Notes: generated from the sequence alone by a model not told the origin. Positions 1-16,200 are shown, numbered from the stretch's first letter. The stretch is 64,000 bases of DNA from Adineta steineri (GCA_905250115.1 CAJNOI010000016.1:742197-806196); one strand, 5' to 3'. Numbers and translations: made by a program.

Positions 1-2395
1 CGAAGCTATTCTAGATCGTCATATGATAGAATGTTCTTTTACAACTGTATTATGGCGTATATTTCTACATTGTCTACCACGTGATTCAAATGAATGGAAT
101 GAAATGCTTAATACATCTCGTATTAACTATGAAAAACTTGTTAATCAATATAAAATTGATCCATATAAGATGAATGATGATAATAATGATGATACAAAAA
201 ATGTTAATCATCCACTTTCGCATGATGAAAATGTAATAAACATAAACATAGAAATTATATCTAATATCTTATTTATTGTAGAGTTTATGGGCGCAATATT
301 TTGCTGACGAAGAACTTAAAGGAATTATTATCATAGATGTTCGAAGAACGTAAATAGAAATTTTGTATCTAGATTTTCTTATTCAATTTATTTTCTAGTT
401 ATCCAGATATAACATTTTTTCGTGATCCACGTATGATAGATCTTCAATTACGAATATTATTTAATCATAGTCGACATCATCATAAAACAATACCATATCG
501 TCAAGTACAAAATAATTCTACTAGATTATTTTTTTTCTTCTATTCAAAATTTTCTTTAGGGTATGCATGAAATTCTTGGTATTATTGTATATGCTATTTG
601 TTCGGAAAGTTTAAAAATAAATGAATATCAAGAATCCAATGAATTAATGAAGAAATTATATGATTCACAATATCTTGAACATGATGCTTAGTAGATATTT
701 ATATATATATGAATGATGTATAATTTATATAATTTCATAGTGGAATATTTGAAAAAATCATGGAACATCTACGACAATTTTATGCTCTTACAAAAAACAA
801 TTCAAATATGCGTAAAGTAAGAGAAAACAAAGTTAATTGAAATTTATTTTTATTTTTCTTATTGAAATAGAGTAAGAGTGTGAATGATACGAAAAAATTA
901 ATACCATTTCAAAGATTGAATCATATGGAAATATCAATAAATGATTCTGCGACACGAATGAATTCAATCTTTGAACGTTTAAGAACTTATGATCGATTAC
1001 TACATGATAAACTTCAAGAATTTAATATCGAACCAACCGTTTATGGCATGTAAGATTAATTTTAAATAAAAGAAAATAAAATTTTTTGTTAATATTTATA
1101 GACGTTGGCTTCGACTTTTATTTGGACGTGAAATTCCATTTGAATCTATTCCGAGTAAATCATTCGAATGATATTTATTAATAAATGAAAAAATTATCTT
1201 TATTCTTCAGATCTTTGGACAGTGATTTTTTGTTTTGATGAACATTTTGGATTTGTGGATTATTTTTTTATCGCGCTTCTAATACAACTCGGACAAATAA
1301 GTATGGAAAGATTTTTTTATTTATCAAACAAATGATTTTTCTTTAGTTGGAAAACAAGAAGAACTAGAACATACTAGTTATTTGCAGTCACTTATGAAAC
1401 AAAATGTTATTACCAATATTGAACCTGTGATTCGAAAAGCTCTTAATTTAACCGGAAGACAAGTAACAAGAAAGGATTTAATATTTTTTTTTATTGGACT
1501 TCTATTTCAGATACAACTCTTACCTGACGAACCGATTATTTCATCAATACGAAAAACAGAGGGAAGTGAACTATATTCAATAGAAAATGATCGAGGTTTG
1601 TTCCTATATTTTTTAGAATAAATCTTATTTTATTTGCCCGTTCTTTAGAAGATTCCACTCGAGCAAAAGAACTTCAACGTATACCGATAGCTTCAACACC
1701 AAAACGAAAATTGATTCGTCCTCATATAGCAGATGCACGAAAATCAGTATCACCTCCTCAAATGAATAACCAAATGGAACCAATAAAGCATAGTTCTTCG
1801 AATAATACTTCATCGTCAGAAATGATCAAATCATCCGAGTCCTATAATTTTCTAGATTCAGAAATGAATGTATGTTGTTTTCTTTCGAATAAATTAGAAA
1901 TAATCTATTTATTAATGTATATATTTAGCCACGAGTTGAAAAAACAGTACGTGAACGATTTGAGGATAATATTCGTTTACAAAAATGTTGTGCTCAATAT
2001 ATGAATAAATTTATTGGTAAAATTTTATTTTAAATATATATTCATATTAAGTTTTTTATTCTCTTTATAGAACGATTACAGAAACAAGTATGTGATTTAG
2101 GAATTCCAAATGAAGATGAATTACATATTCAATTATCTGGATTAAAACAAGTAATTATCTATAGATATTTTTTTAAAACTAATTCTATTCTTATACTTAT
2201 TATTTAGATTGCTACTGTTCTAGATGGTACGTTAACATTTGATGGTGCTTCTCTTCAAACTCTTGTTGATTATAAACATAAACCTGAGTCGTCAATTGAA
2301 GAAAATAATAATGATACAGGTTAATTATTTTAATAAGTACTTCCCGTTTTCGTTGATTTGTGATTCGTTTTTGTTTTAAAGATTCTGTGATGTAA
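1..2395 (+). CDS. TBC1D5: TBC1 domain family member 5-like Rab GTPase-activating protein, 5' end cut by window edge
   Basis: This is the 3' part of a multi-exon gene whose first exons lie outside the window. TBC1D5 proteins act with retromer and on Rab7 in endosome and autophagy traffic. The translation follows the family through the whole TBC domain: a CWK/LWR-like start (LWRIFLHCLPRDSNEWN), NHPLSHDEN, then the arginine-finger region IIIIDVRRT formed across a splice (exon ends at ACgtaaat near 350), the glutamine-finger region YRQ/GMHEILG, and the conserved MRWLRLLFGREIPF near 1100. Introns are about 45-65 nt. The tail after about 1640 is Ser/Thr/Pro rich. The last exon has two possible ends: a TAA at 2322-2324 if read through, or a short final exon after an AG|GT donor at 2320 and an acceptor at 2381, ending with TAA at 2393-2395. 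I prefer the spliced end because both sites match the consensus. Confidence 0.92.
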
Positions 2396-5300
2396 TCACT
2401 TATGATTTATTCTTACATTAATATATATATATATTTATTTATATTTATCGTTTTTTTTCCGTATGTATAATATCATTTATTTTATATTTTAAAAATAAAA
2501 ACAAAAACTAATCGGTCTATTCATTAAAATATCATCTATAATGTGTTCTTTTCTCTTGTTTTAATAAAATATTGACACGAAAGAAGATCTTATCAGTAGG
2601 ATATGATTTCGAAAATTGATACGAATATTAATATAATTATGAATACTATGAAATAATCAATTGTTATAGTTAGTAGTAGTAGATCAAACTCAGCTATTAG
2701 TATTATGATTATTAATATCTGAAAGATTGAATTATGATCACAAATGCAATGTTATACATCATACAAAGGTTAGGACGACAAAAATAATTGAAAAAGTTAA
2801 TTATCCTAATCTGTTCATTAGTGCTTGTTGTCAAAAACAGACATACAATTGATAGATGAAGATATAATTAATCGATTTATGAAATGACATCCACCAATCT
2901 CTATTGGTACTAGTCAGAAAATTTAGCATAGAAAAAAATGTCTACTTGACATTCAGATGATTGTATATAAATTAAACGTTTATTTTATTAGTCTTTTAAA
3001 AATTCGATGATTAAATTTCGAATAAATATATTTTGTTAAGTTATTTCTATACATGCATGAAAAACTATATATACATTAATTAATTATAATTTAGGTTTAG
3101 TTGCTTGGTCGCGTTTGAGTCATATTTGCATATGAACAAAGCTTATGATCTTGTTGATCTATATGTTTCTTGTCGAATGAACAAGACATAGCACAATTTG
3201 TATCTCGCGTGATTGCTCCATACACCTCATTATCACGCTCGCCCGAACATCACCTATGACTAGTAGTAGTGTTCAGCTTGAATTGATCAATAAACATGCT
3301 CTATGTTCTGTTTTTATGCTCTTTTTTTTTCTCCTTCTTTCTTTTGTCTCTAATAATGATCTTTCATTGTATCATTCGAGAAGAAAAAAAGAGAACAGGC
3401 ATCGAATAAATACATATATGTATATGTATATACAAAAAAAAGAAGAAGTAGGATATAAGAGTCAATCAGGTAAGTCAATCAAACTAAATTGACTGGACTC
3501 TGTATATTTATAAATAGATTCAGATCACGACAGGATGTGATGATAGGAGGATTATTTTTGTACAGTATATCTCATTTTGTATATATATGTCAAAAGATTA
3601 CTATAGATCATAGACAGCATTGCATAGATATAATGAGGTTGAAGATTGCTCTGTTCATCACTATTAGTAGTTAGTTTTGTTTTTCCTGAGTAAGTTTACA
3701 GAATATGTCATGTTACTATTATTCATCATTACTTGAGATATTTAGATATATTGACATGGCATGTGCTAATCATTTCATTTTATTTATTTGTCATATTGAC
3801 AGATGTTAAAATACTTGAAAATAAGAATGATTGAATACTTTTTTAATATTCTTTTTCTTCTTCATTTAATCCGTTACTTATTCTTGTTTAACATCGATGA
3901 TGATAATCATCATGATTAATTCCTACAAGACATAGTAGATATAACAATGAGAATAATGATTGACAGATTTAAATATATCTTCTTTGAAATTGATATTATA
4001 AATAGCTTTGATTTATTTTTATCAGATGAAGAATGTTTCATACAAAATAACTTACTAAATTATTTTTGTTTGAACACAAATGTGTAGTAATCAATCATCT
4101 GTTTTTCCCTCCTCTTTTTTCTTTGTGTGACGGATCGATAATTACAAATATTAAGTAGAATATGTTCAGTACAAGATATAAATATTGTTTTGCTTTCTTC
4201 TATGCACACGATAATGATGATCATCTCTCTTTTGTTACAATGGGAACTTGCATGCAACCTTATCGTTATAATAGTGTTAACTGTATTAGATGAGAGAAAA
4301 ACGACGGCAATCAATATTCTTTAGAAGAGAGGAACGGCGTGCTATTTTTTCCATTAAAAAAATCACTCCCGTTTTGCGGCACATCGTTATTATCATCTCC
4401 ATCATCGCGTCATCAGTTGTAAAGCAGTAGCAGTCATCATAGTTTCTGTTTATAAGCACTCTATATTCCTTTAACCACACTTTTATACATATATATATAT
4501 GTATAGACTACTACAGCTTTTTGTGCACTCTTTCTCTCGTTCTTTTTCTCTTGCTCTTCCTGTCAAACATCCATCTCATATGTATATATTGAACATTGTT
4601 GGTACCGTCAATGGGAATATGAAGACGCGCCTATATATATATATTTGTGTATATATTCTCCTTTGACAAATATTGTGCCATGATCAATCTCTTGTTAGGT
4701 TACTGCATAATGGATAAATTATGTTGATGAACGTATACATATCACAAGTCGGCTTAGCGTAAGCAAATATATTGACTCTTAGCACGATCAAGTAAGTAAG
4801 ATTGAGAAGTAAAAAAAAACTAGAAGTAACTAAATAGGATATTCAATGGGCAGAATGTCCTTCCCTAATCGTATTTTTTTCCTTGTGATTGATAATAAAA
4901 AAAGGTCATTTGGATGATTATAAGATAGAAGATCGAGTAACTTGCATAACCAATATAGATAAGTTCTGAAGAGTGAAGAGAGCATCTGGCGTTAATATTG
5001 GACTCGTTAGCTACATCAACCGTAATATTCTCAATAAATGTATATATCTATATATATATATATATATATATATCGAACTTACATATCCGGTTGATGTCGC
5101 ACATGAGACATGCACATCACGTTCTAGTGTTTTATTAAGAAATACACATCTGGAGGAAAGAGACAGAAAAAAGACGAGAAAAATGTTCAAAGAAATGGAT
5201 TATTCCTAAGGGAAATTCGTCTCATATTCTTTTTAGACATATGTACAACGAGAGTGAAATGCCAATGTCTGCCATTAGAGAATTGTCTGTTCAATTCAGC

Positions 5301-7236
5301 ATGACTATATCGTCACCGTTTCTCCTACTGTGTATACTACATATATCAATCTAACTTTTAATGATTATCACTTGTATTTCATACACAGCATGATAGAGAA
5401 TATATGTATATGTTATTATTTCACTACTATTACACATTCTACATGCATTAAGTTTCACTTGAATCCGATTATAATATCATTGAGAAGAAAGAGAAAGAAC
5501 ACAAAAGAGGAAGAAATAGAGGTAATTTCAATTTTATATTTATATATATATATTATATGCATATTTGAACCTTACAATAGTTCAACATAACAGAAGTAGT
5601 CTCTGACGTTTATCTTTTTTCATCGCTTATTACTTATTCCATTAACACTTCTTAGTATGCATACAAACGTTATTTGGTCAGCTCATTCATTCATTCATGA
5701 GAAGGTCATTGATCACTGTTTGTTACTTGTCGTTGGAATGCACAGACACGCAGTATTGTGATTAGTTACTTATTCATCACAAAGGTTTCCCTTTTCTCAT
5801 AATGATATTGTGAATATTTTGTATTCTTACAGTCCGACTTCAATTTATTTAGATCAAAGAAAGTAGGACAACAATCAAAAATTTGTTATTCATTGTCTCT
5901 TTCTCTCTCTCTCTCGCTCTTTTCTCTTTCTCATATATTTAAACATAGAAGGAATGATCGAAAAATCACTTAATCGAATAAAAAACAAATGCATACACAA
6001 TCCAATGAGTTATTTCTCACATAGTTCTTACGTATATGATAATCATTGAAAATCTATTTTCACACGATAATAATTGACAGAAAAGAATATGTCTTCTGCT
6101 TCTTCTTCTTTTTTATCCTCGATTATTTCCTTACATATTTCATCGATTAGCCTTGCATTTATATTATACGATTATAGTATATTAGTCCTTACATACAAAA
6201 AATTTTCATTCGTAAGTAATGAGATATCATATTCTTTGACATGAATATATTGACTGCTTGATATAAAGATCATTGATAAAGTTCTGTCATGTTATTTATC
6301 TTTTTCATTTTTGACATTTTTTCTATGAATAGAGATGAACTAGAAATATTGTTTGATTAATGATAAGAAAATCAATTTCTTGAGTCAAAATATCTTGTCA
6401 ATATATTTAGATTTTTTTCTCGTTCTATTTTGCACATATTTAACATAAACTCTTATATAGTAGTTCTTTTGTTTGAACCTTGACCGTATACGTAATGATA
6501 TCTACATATATCGTATGCTTATTGTTATAACTATATTACTATTAGTTAGTCACATTATGTTTATAGTTATACATACCTGTCGACACAAGCACGCGTCATC
6601 AATCGAGTTGAAGAATCAAAGAATTAGGTAAGAAGACAAAAGTGACGTTTTGACAAATTAAGTGTGAAGGTTAATACAGAAGTTATATGTCATTCTTATA
6701 CATATATATCCATCAGAAAGAATGAATTGGCGTGACAATACTCATAGATTACATCATTCCTGAGAAGAAGACATAATATCAATTTTCACACATTTTGATT
6801 TTACTGTTAATAACTATACTCATTGAAGATAATAATATTAAATAAACACTCTTATCAAATTTATGATCTTATTATTTTATCATTTCTATCATCACCGTTT
6901 TGCATGTAATTTTTTCTTTTTGTATAAATACTATTTCTAATCATTCTTTCTTTTTTGTTATATATTCAAGATCAGATTTCCTTTCTTGATCTATAGAAGA
7001 TTATACATTTGTTTATATACAGTAGTATGTTAAGAAAAATAGCTAAAAGCGATTTTGTTGAATAGTAATGATAGTACAAGGATTATTTTTTTTAATAATA
7101 CTTCTTCTCGATTTGAATTTTCATTTTTTTAATTCTTCTATAGATGATAAATCAAGATCGATTTGAATCAAACAATGACAGTATTGTTGATTTATCGATC
7201 ATTATAAAAACAGTAGATAGCAATTAAACAATTATA
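2396..7236. other. AT-rich intergenic stretch without a recognisable gene
   Basis: About 4.8 kb between the Rab GAP gene and the integrin gene. Open frames here are short, low in complexity and lack splice-supported continuation, so I call no gene. Simple repeats are present: a TA run at 5041-5073, shorter TA runs near 4487 and 4632, and a CT-rich run at about 5898-5935. Parts may serve as upstream regulatory sequence for the integrin gene, but no motif supports a specific claim. Confidence 0.6.
5041..5073. repeat. TA dinucleotide microsatellite
   Basis: An almost uninterrupted run of TA dinucleotides in the gene-free stretch upstream of the integrin gene. No function is suggested. Confidence 0.9.
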
Positions 7237-10200
7237 ATGTTATTATTTATTCTTATATTTTCATCATTATTTTATTCACTTTATTCATTTAATTATCAAA
7301 CAGTTGAACATTGGAGATATTTAAGACAAGAACAACCAACATATACTCCATCAAAATTATCATCTTATTTCGGTTATTCATTAGCTATTCATCGTTCTAG
7401 GTATATTAAATATATAATAAATTTAATTGCAATTATTTTTTTTTAATCTAAAGTGTATTAATTGGTGCACCTCGTGATCATTCACCATATGATACAATAA
7501 CGAGACGAGGTGCAGTATGGAAATGTAAATTCCAATCAGATGGTCAATGTCAACGTTTACCATTTCGTCGTGATGGTAATAAGAAATTAATTTCTTTATA
7601 GCAAAAAAAAAATTTTTTTTAAATAAATTTTCTAAGGTGAAGCTAATGTTCGTGTTGGTACTTCATTTGATAATAAAACAGATCAATGGCTAGGTGCTTC
7701 ATTGGCAGCTAACAATGATAATATTATTGTAAATTTAAAATTCTATTTATATATTTTAATAGTTTCCTATTGTTAGGCTGGTTCACCATTTCTTAAACAT
7801 CGTATTAATGATGGACATAGTCTTGAATATGAAATACCTGGTGGCGCAACAATTGGTAAATACGATAGATCATTAGCAATGACTGATAGTACAACAATAT
7901 ATTCACCATCATTTCTCAATTGGCGTATGTTTTTATATTGTTATATTGATTTTCTATAGTAAAATAATATTTAGATTCTCGTAATTATAATCAAGAAGGT
8001 TATGGTGAATTTGGTTTTCAAGTCGCATTAAGTAAAAGACCAGAACGTATAATAATATCAGCACCAGGATCATTTTATTTTCGAGGTAAAACTAAAATCG
8101 AAGTAATTTCAAGAGAAAATAAAATTTTTTTTTTCAATAGGTGGAATACATTCACTTCCAATTCTTGAACATAATTGGATTGATACCCGACATCCATTTA
8201 TTGCACCACATTATCCATGGCGTGAAGTTGGTTGGCTTCGATATCCAACAAATTATTCTGCAAATGAATATGATGATTGGTGTTACCGAGGTATAATATA
8301 TAAAAATAAAAATCCTATAAATAGAAAAATGACTTATTTTTTTTTCAAGGTTATGCTGTAGCTGTAGGAAATTTTAATGAAGATGATAATCAAGGTAAAA
8401 TATTTTTTTTCTTGTATTATAAAGTCTTGCATATTCTATTTGGATGAATAGAAATTGTTGTTAGTATACCAAAATTACATAATTATCGTGGAGCAGTTGA
8501 AATAATGAACAGTAATCTTGATGAAAATTCAATTCGAACATTAAATGGAACACAAATAGGAGAATATTTTGGTGCATCATTATGTGTTATTGATATTAAT
8601 AATGATGGGTATAAATATATAAATAATAGAATTATTTTAGTCTACTTTTTTTTCAATAGACTTGATGATTTATTAGTTGGTGCACCTTTATATACGGTTA
8701 AAAAAGATGGTCGAATATTACCAGATGCAGGACGTGTGGATATCTATTATCAAACATCGGAGGTTTATATTATTTCTTTTGAAGTCTATGATTTGTTTAT
8801 ATTAGATATTATTTAGCATAATCTAATAAAAAAACAAACAATTGAAGGGACACGTGAAGGAGGAAGATTAGGACATGCATTAGCAAATCTAGGTGATATC
8901 GATAAAGATGGTTATAATGGTATAAGAAAATAGAATGTTATTTAAATATAAGACTTATTTATTTGGGTTTTTTAGATGTAGCTATTTCAATTCCATTTAT
9001 TAATTCTGGTTCATCTAGTATGGTTCATATTTATCGTGGTTCAAAAGATGGTTTAATATTAAAACCATCACAAGTAAATCCAAGATAATAAAAAAGAAAT
9101 TCTTAGGTATTAATTTGTTATCATTTTTATTAGATTTTACAGACAACATCATTAAATGGTTTTGGTTGGGCATTACAAGGTCAATTTGACTATGATAATA
9201 ATGGTTATTTAGGTTCGAAATAGCTCTATTGTTTATATGAATATTAATCTTTATTTGTTTATTATTACTATAAATTATAGATTTAGCCGTTAGCAGTGTA
9301 CGAACGGAAACAGTCGCTATCATTCTGTATATTATTTAAATTAATTATTAAATATATATATCTATTTATTTGAATTTTTATTTTCTAAGTTCACGACCTG
9401 TATTACATGTTCAAACAAAATTACAACATAATTCACCCTCAGTTCCACTCAATTGTACATTACATAGTGATAATTCATGGTACAAAATAAAATATTTTAA
9501 ATTTTCTTTAATAATACTTTCAATTTTATAGTTTTCTATTGACTGTATGCATTTATTTGAATGAACAAAATTATCAATATTCAAAAAGTGATAGTTAGTA
9601 TTGATTAAATCTGTAACAATTATTATTATTTTGCTTCTTCTTTATAGCATTAACTTATGAATTACAACTTGATAAAGATAAAAATCCAGCTGATCAACGT
9701 TTATTCTTTCGAGAATCATTTAAATCAATAAAAAAACGACATTTTAAAATGTCAGATCGTATTTGTCATGATTATTCATTATATATGAAGGTATATTTTA
9801 ACAATAACAAATATTCTATTATTTCCTTCTTCAATCTAGGATGATGTCAATGATAAACTTAAACCCATTCGTTTACAAATAAATTATGTACTTTCATCAA
9901 AATTAGATGCAAATATCGTTCCATCTATACTCGATCCAACAAATTCAACATTTGATTATAACGTAAAAGAAATTTTCTTATATTACATTTCTATAATCTG
10001 TCTGTTTTGTTTTTAGATTCCGATTCAAAAAGATTGTGGTTACGATGATATTTGTATACCAAATCTACATCTAACAACATCAAAGTAAACATATATATAT
10101 TTAATATGATTGAAAACATTATTTGTCTTTTTTTCTAGTTGGCCAGATATTTATAAAATCGGTTTAACAAAGAAAATTCTACTTAATATTAATGTTACTA

Positions 10201-13200
10201 ATACAGGTGAAAATGCATATGATACAAAATGCTTAATACAACTTCCTGTTGGTGTTGAATATGTTAATTCCAATACAAGTTCAAAAGTATAGAAACTAAC
10301 TATTCTCTTTCTTGTAGAGAAAAGTCCAGTAGACATAAATTGTTTGCTTGCGCGTCCGCAGGGTCAAAAAAACATTGAAAATCGATTTTCTGGAAAAGAC
10401 ATTTCTAAAGATTTTTCTATGCAGGGAGTTCGAATCTGAGGTCTGTTGGGTGACCGTATGGAGATAAGAGTTCATAGGTCAAAAAAATATCAAAAACAAA
10501 TTTTTCACGTTTTTTATTTGTTTTTCCAGTAAACGCGAAGAAAATGGATTTCTACGAGAAAGAGCTAAGCGAGTCCTCGGACGAGCGTTACTTGTTAAAT
10601 TTTGTACATTTAATTATTCCTTCAGGTTAATCTTTATTGTAATTTAATGAAACAATCTGATCGTATAATTATATGTCATCTTGGTAATCCTTTTCTAGCA
10701 AACGGAAATGTAAGTTAAACGTATTCATATGGAATAGATTCATTAGAAATGAATTGCTTTTTTTTAATTAAAGATTGCAATACAAATTCATACAGCTGTT
10801 AATAATTATTCTGCTATACAAACAGATCCACTTATATTTTTAATCAATGTAACAAGGTAAAAGAAACATAAAATTGATTTTTTTTTTGTTATGAAATAAT
10901 TATTTAATATAGTGATAATCCAGATTCAAAAATAATAACAACAGATATAATTCTTCCAGTTTCAAGTTCACCTGAATTAGTATTCATTGGGTATGAGTAA
11001 ACGAAATAATTATATATTTTTTTTTATTCGGTAATTTTCAGTGTTGCTAAACCAGAACAAATAGCATTAGATTCAACTGATAATACTATTATAAAACATA
11101 CAAATGATCTTGAAATTGTACATACATATACGCTACATAATAAAGGGCCAAGTGATGCTAAACGTACCGAAGTTAAATTAATGTGGCCTATGTTACCCAT
11201 ATCAGGATTTAATGATCAACAACCATTATTATATGGAATTCATCTTCCATCAATTATTCGTGTATCAGATCCCAAAGCAAAAATTGATCGATGTCATATA
11301 TATCAATCGGTAATTGAAATATTTCAATAATTAAAAAGATAACTAATATTTATTTAGACTATAAATCATGTTCCCAGTATGGACAATGCTGGTATAAATC
11401 ATCGTTCTCAAGAATTATCTATACCAAGTTATTGTCATGGACCATTATGCAAAAGTTTTATTTGTTATATTGATACATTACCTATTGGTCATAGTGTTTT
11501 AATACAATTAAAAGCTATTTTACGATTAAATCAATTTCAATCTGTAAGTTTAATATATATTACAAAAAATGTCCTTGATCGCGATAGGTACTAGTGTATT
11601 ACGTCAGTGTTGACTTTGAAATAACACTATAATATGAAAGTATTAGGATTTTTTGTTAGACTAATACTAAATCATTACCTCGGGAAATTATTATTTTTAA
11701 AACTAGATTTAGTTTTTTATTTTCATATTAAGAAATTACTTTATAATAATATTTCTGCCATAAACCTTCAGTGACATATTTATGAAAAAAAAGATATTAA
11801 TAGAGTAAAAGTTCATATTTTTTAATTAAAATATTAAATTAAAAAAAAGAATTTGTGAATAAGTTGCGTAATGAGTAAAAATTAATTTTAAGGACATGTT
11901 CGTTCATAAAATCTAATTATTAAGTGCGAAATTTATTTTTAAAATTATAAATTATTATATAACCCGTAGGATTTATATTGAACCGTAAGGCATTGACTTC
12001 TTGTCATGATATTTAATATGTAATTAATAGCAAATCATTTTTTCATGAGCATTTGTAATCTAAAAATCATAAATGAAAATTGATTAATTATTCATTGTGA
12101 ATACTTTATTATATTGCAATTATATAAATATTAATGTTTATATTTGAACAGATCACATATGAAACTATCAGGTCTATAGGGAATTGCTTACAAAATGGTA
12201 ATAGCTTAGGGACAACCAACTTATATATCATAAACTAAACAATTCTTCGCAAACAATAATTTATCGTCTATAATGAAATAAAAATACGAATTTTGTCTTT
12301 TAATTTTTTTTTATATAGAAATTTGATCGTTCAAAACCATTTCTTATTATGTCAAATGCTAGTGCACAAGTACGAGAAATTCCTTTAAAAATTTCTTCAA
12401 ATAAATCTACTACACAAGCAATCGTTTATTTAAAGGTATGTTCTTATTCAAAACGCACGCATATATAAAAGCAATTATTTTCTCTTATACATAATTAATA
12501 CATTACACTTTTTTCCTGATTTTCATTTCCTCACTGCATTCCCTTTCTCGCGTCATAGAGAAATATCTATATACAAATCATTAGTAATAGTTATATATTT
12601 AGTTTTTTTCTTTTCTTTATTTATTAAATAATCCGGATAAGAGAAAATATTAAATTTTATGCGTAGAGATTTTCTTTTTTTATGCAATTATATTTAATAC
12701 TCTTATAATCGGCGACGATGTCTTACTCTATAAAAACATAATATTCGATAAAAAGCTTCACGAAATTTAACATGAAGAAACGAGTAAAGTAATGGGTTAA
12801 TTGTTGAATTTAACCATAATAACCAAAATGTTATTTCATAGACAGATCCTGATATATACTTATCAGCTCGTTCATTTAAAGCTGCACGTATAAGAGTTAA
12901 CAATGTATATGGACACCAACATAGAACGAATACAAAAACGAATATAAATAAATTTTTTGCTGCTTTACGATCACGTGCTAAGGATGCTGATGATGATGAT
13001 TTCGAATATGTTGTTGATGTCGGTAATGGAGTATTATTTGTTGATTGAAGTTGAATAAGCTCTTGTTCATCATTATGATCATTTTTTCCATTAGAACCAT
13101 TTTCTAAAGCGGCAGGATTTGTTTTTGGTATATGAGTTGATAAGGTTGATTTCGAATCTGCTGGATTATTCTTATTAGTACGTATAAGTCCACGTGAACG

Positions 13201-16200
13201 TTGTCGAATATTCAAATAAACAAGTAAATTAAGTGTTGTTATACTAAAAAATGGTACAAAAAATTCTACAAATGCTGTTGTCACTATATATGCAAAACTG
13301 TTAGCAAATGGTGGATCACATGAATGATGATACCATGGATCACTCCTAGGCATCCAATCCCATAATAATATTGCTGGAGCTAGATGGATTAAGAGAGAGA
13401 GAAAATAGAATAAAATAATAAATTATTCAGTTTTCCTACCATAATTAAGTGTAGCTATCAACCATGTACCTAACATAAATTTTAATGCACGTCGAATTGT
13501 CGTTTTTGACATATAATTTAATCCTTTTGATACCATTTGATAACGATCATAAGATATAACAACAATACATAATGTTGATGCTGAACCAACACAATAATCA
13601 AAAACAAGCCATATTTTACATGATATATAACCCAACTGCCATCCATCAAAGATAATTTTATGAGCATATAATGGAATACTATAAAAAATAAATTAGTTGT
13701 TTCTATGACTGTTGAAAAATAATATATATTTAAATTAAATTAGAAATAATTTTTTATTTATATAAAATCCCAATATAATTCATTAATGTCTATATCTATT
13801 AGAAAGATCGATGTTTATTTCATAGAAATCATTTCTGACGTTAAATTAAAGAATCGGTTTTTCTATGAGAAAAAACAGCTAGACATGAGAAATAAATTAC
13901 TCAATCATAGTAATCAGTGTCTTCAAGTAAAAGACAATCATACACATATATCTGTTTTAGATATGGGACGACGTAGGTTTATTCATAAATAATTAAATAT
14001 GACAAAACCTGACTTTGTATTTAACACGAAAAATGTTAATTTATTTCTTATATGATTTTTTGAATTTTCTAAAAGGAAGTCCTATATTTATGTCAACTTG
14101 GCAGAAAATAGCATGATAAACTTTATGTAAACCCTTCAACAAGATAAAAAGCATATTAATTACATATGATATAATCATTGTTTTCTATGAAGTTAGATAG
14201 TTCACGAAGTAGAGGATCACTTTAGAGCAGTACTCAAAGTCAATAAGACATATTTTGTGTTAAGAAAAATCATATCGAATTAACTTACCATATAAGACCA
14301 ATAAGTAAATCAGCAATAGAAAGATTAAGAATAAAATAATTCGAATATGTACGTATAGTTGGTTCACATATAAATGCAATAATAACTAAAGAATTACCCG
14401 AGACAGTTAATAAGGCCATTGTTGACATTAAAAATGTCAAAATAATTCTTATAACTGATGTTGAAATTCCATTTGTATCTGTTGGATTTATAGTTGAACT
14501 TTGATTTATATTTGAATTATTCGAATTTATTCGAGATGCAACTGTTGATGAAGAAAAAAATGATTGATAACCTACATTTATATCATTTGATATTTGTAAT
14601 GTATTATTAAGAAAAAGATCAGCAGTTAATAAAAAATTATTAAAATCATAACGTGTGCCTATTTTATCGGCATTTGATAAACCGGTCCATGTTTGATTCA
14701 TTGCAATGCAGTGCCATTCGAATTCATGTAAAAAATAACTGATATAAATATATATATATGTATGTATTATCTAATGCATAGAAAATCAAATATATATATA
14801 TATATATACACACATAACAATGATGGAAAGTCCGGTTCTTTCGAGTTATTTCCGAGTGAATAGTAAGAGAAAAGAAAAAATAAGAAAAGAGAAATCAGAA
14901 CCTCGATTACTAACATTGGTTGTGAAAAATGAAGAAGAAGAAGAAGAGAAGGAGGAGGAGGAAAAAAAAGAATCAGGCTTTTTTTTAGTTGGATTTTTGC
15001 TCTTTACTAGTACTATTATACATGTTCATTGATGAAGAAAATAAAATATGAAATAAGTAGGAAACGGAACTAAACTATCAATATATGAAAAAAGAAAATG
15101 AACACAGACAGGAAATATATCTAGTTTAAATAATGACCTACCTTCAATTACAGTCAACAGTTTTAAGTGGTTAGTGACTTTGCGACAAAATTATTAAATA
15201 TAGTTTTTTTTGTTTGCTGCAAAAAAAAAAGAAAAAAAGAAACTGACACTAATCATCTGACATTTATTTCCACATACTAAAATTGTTATTCATATAGAAG
15301 AAGACAAAAGAAAAACACACTGAATCTCAAGAGAAAATTTTATTATATCTCATACTCTAACACAGTGCTTATGTTTGACTAATTTTTTATCAAATAATTT
15401 ATGTCACTTTCTATAAGATTTCACATTCATTTATTTTTAAATCAGATATCTTTTATTAAAGTTAAAAATAGCACAACTGTCATACTAATTACACTAACCA
15501 GATCTCAGCTAAGAAGAAAAAAAGAAGCTAGACTAAGAATGTTGTATATTATTAATTGTATAGAAAAATAACGACAAATAATAAAAGTTTTATCCTTATC
15601 ATCATAATTATGATAATTGTGTCTGTTACAAACTATTCATGACAATGTGTTATCCTTTATTATTTGATTTACACATATTTTTATTATTGGTCGATTTCGT
15701 CAACGCAAATTTTCCTTTTTCTTGAGTTATATGAACACGTCCGTAATCAACGTAATTAGTCTGTCAATTCCCACAACGGCACTATGCATACATAGGAAAT
15801 ATAAGTAGAAAAAAAATACAAGAAAAATAATAAAATGAGAATACGAATAGGGAATATTATACTTATGTATGCTTTCTTTTTTCGTTTACATGAATGAAGA
15901 AGCAGAAAAATAATAATAACTATGATTAGAAAAGAAAATACTATTGTCCTTTGTTCATAGTTTTTAATAAAGTTATTATATGAATACTCCTACATCACAA
16001 GTATAGATATATTTATATATATATATATACAACTACAGAGAAAGTAATGTTGAATAACAATTTGATAAATTCTCTTACGGATCAATGAAGCATAATACAT
16101 TGAAATGTAGTCGATAACTATATTTTGTATTATTACCAGTACTGATTTATAATTCTATTGAAAGTTGGTTTTATTTTTAGGAAAAAAAACACACACAAAT

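Noticed and set aside
3256..5590. Several open frames of 60-86 codons
   Set aside because: AT-rich low-complexity translations without splice support, family resemblance or neighbours in frame.
9015..9323. Minus-strand open frame of 102 codons
   Set aside because: It is the shadow of integrin propeller exons on the plus strand.
10420..10445. GAGTTCGAATCTG as a tRNA or pol III B box
   Set aside because: No A box at the right distance and no cloverleaf could be built.
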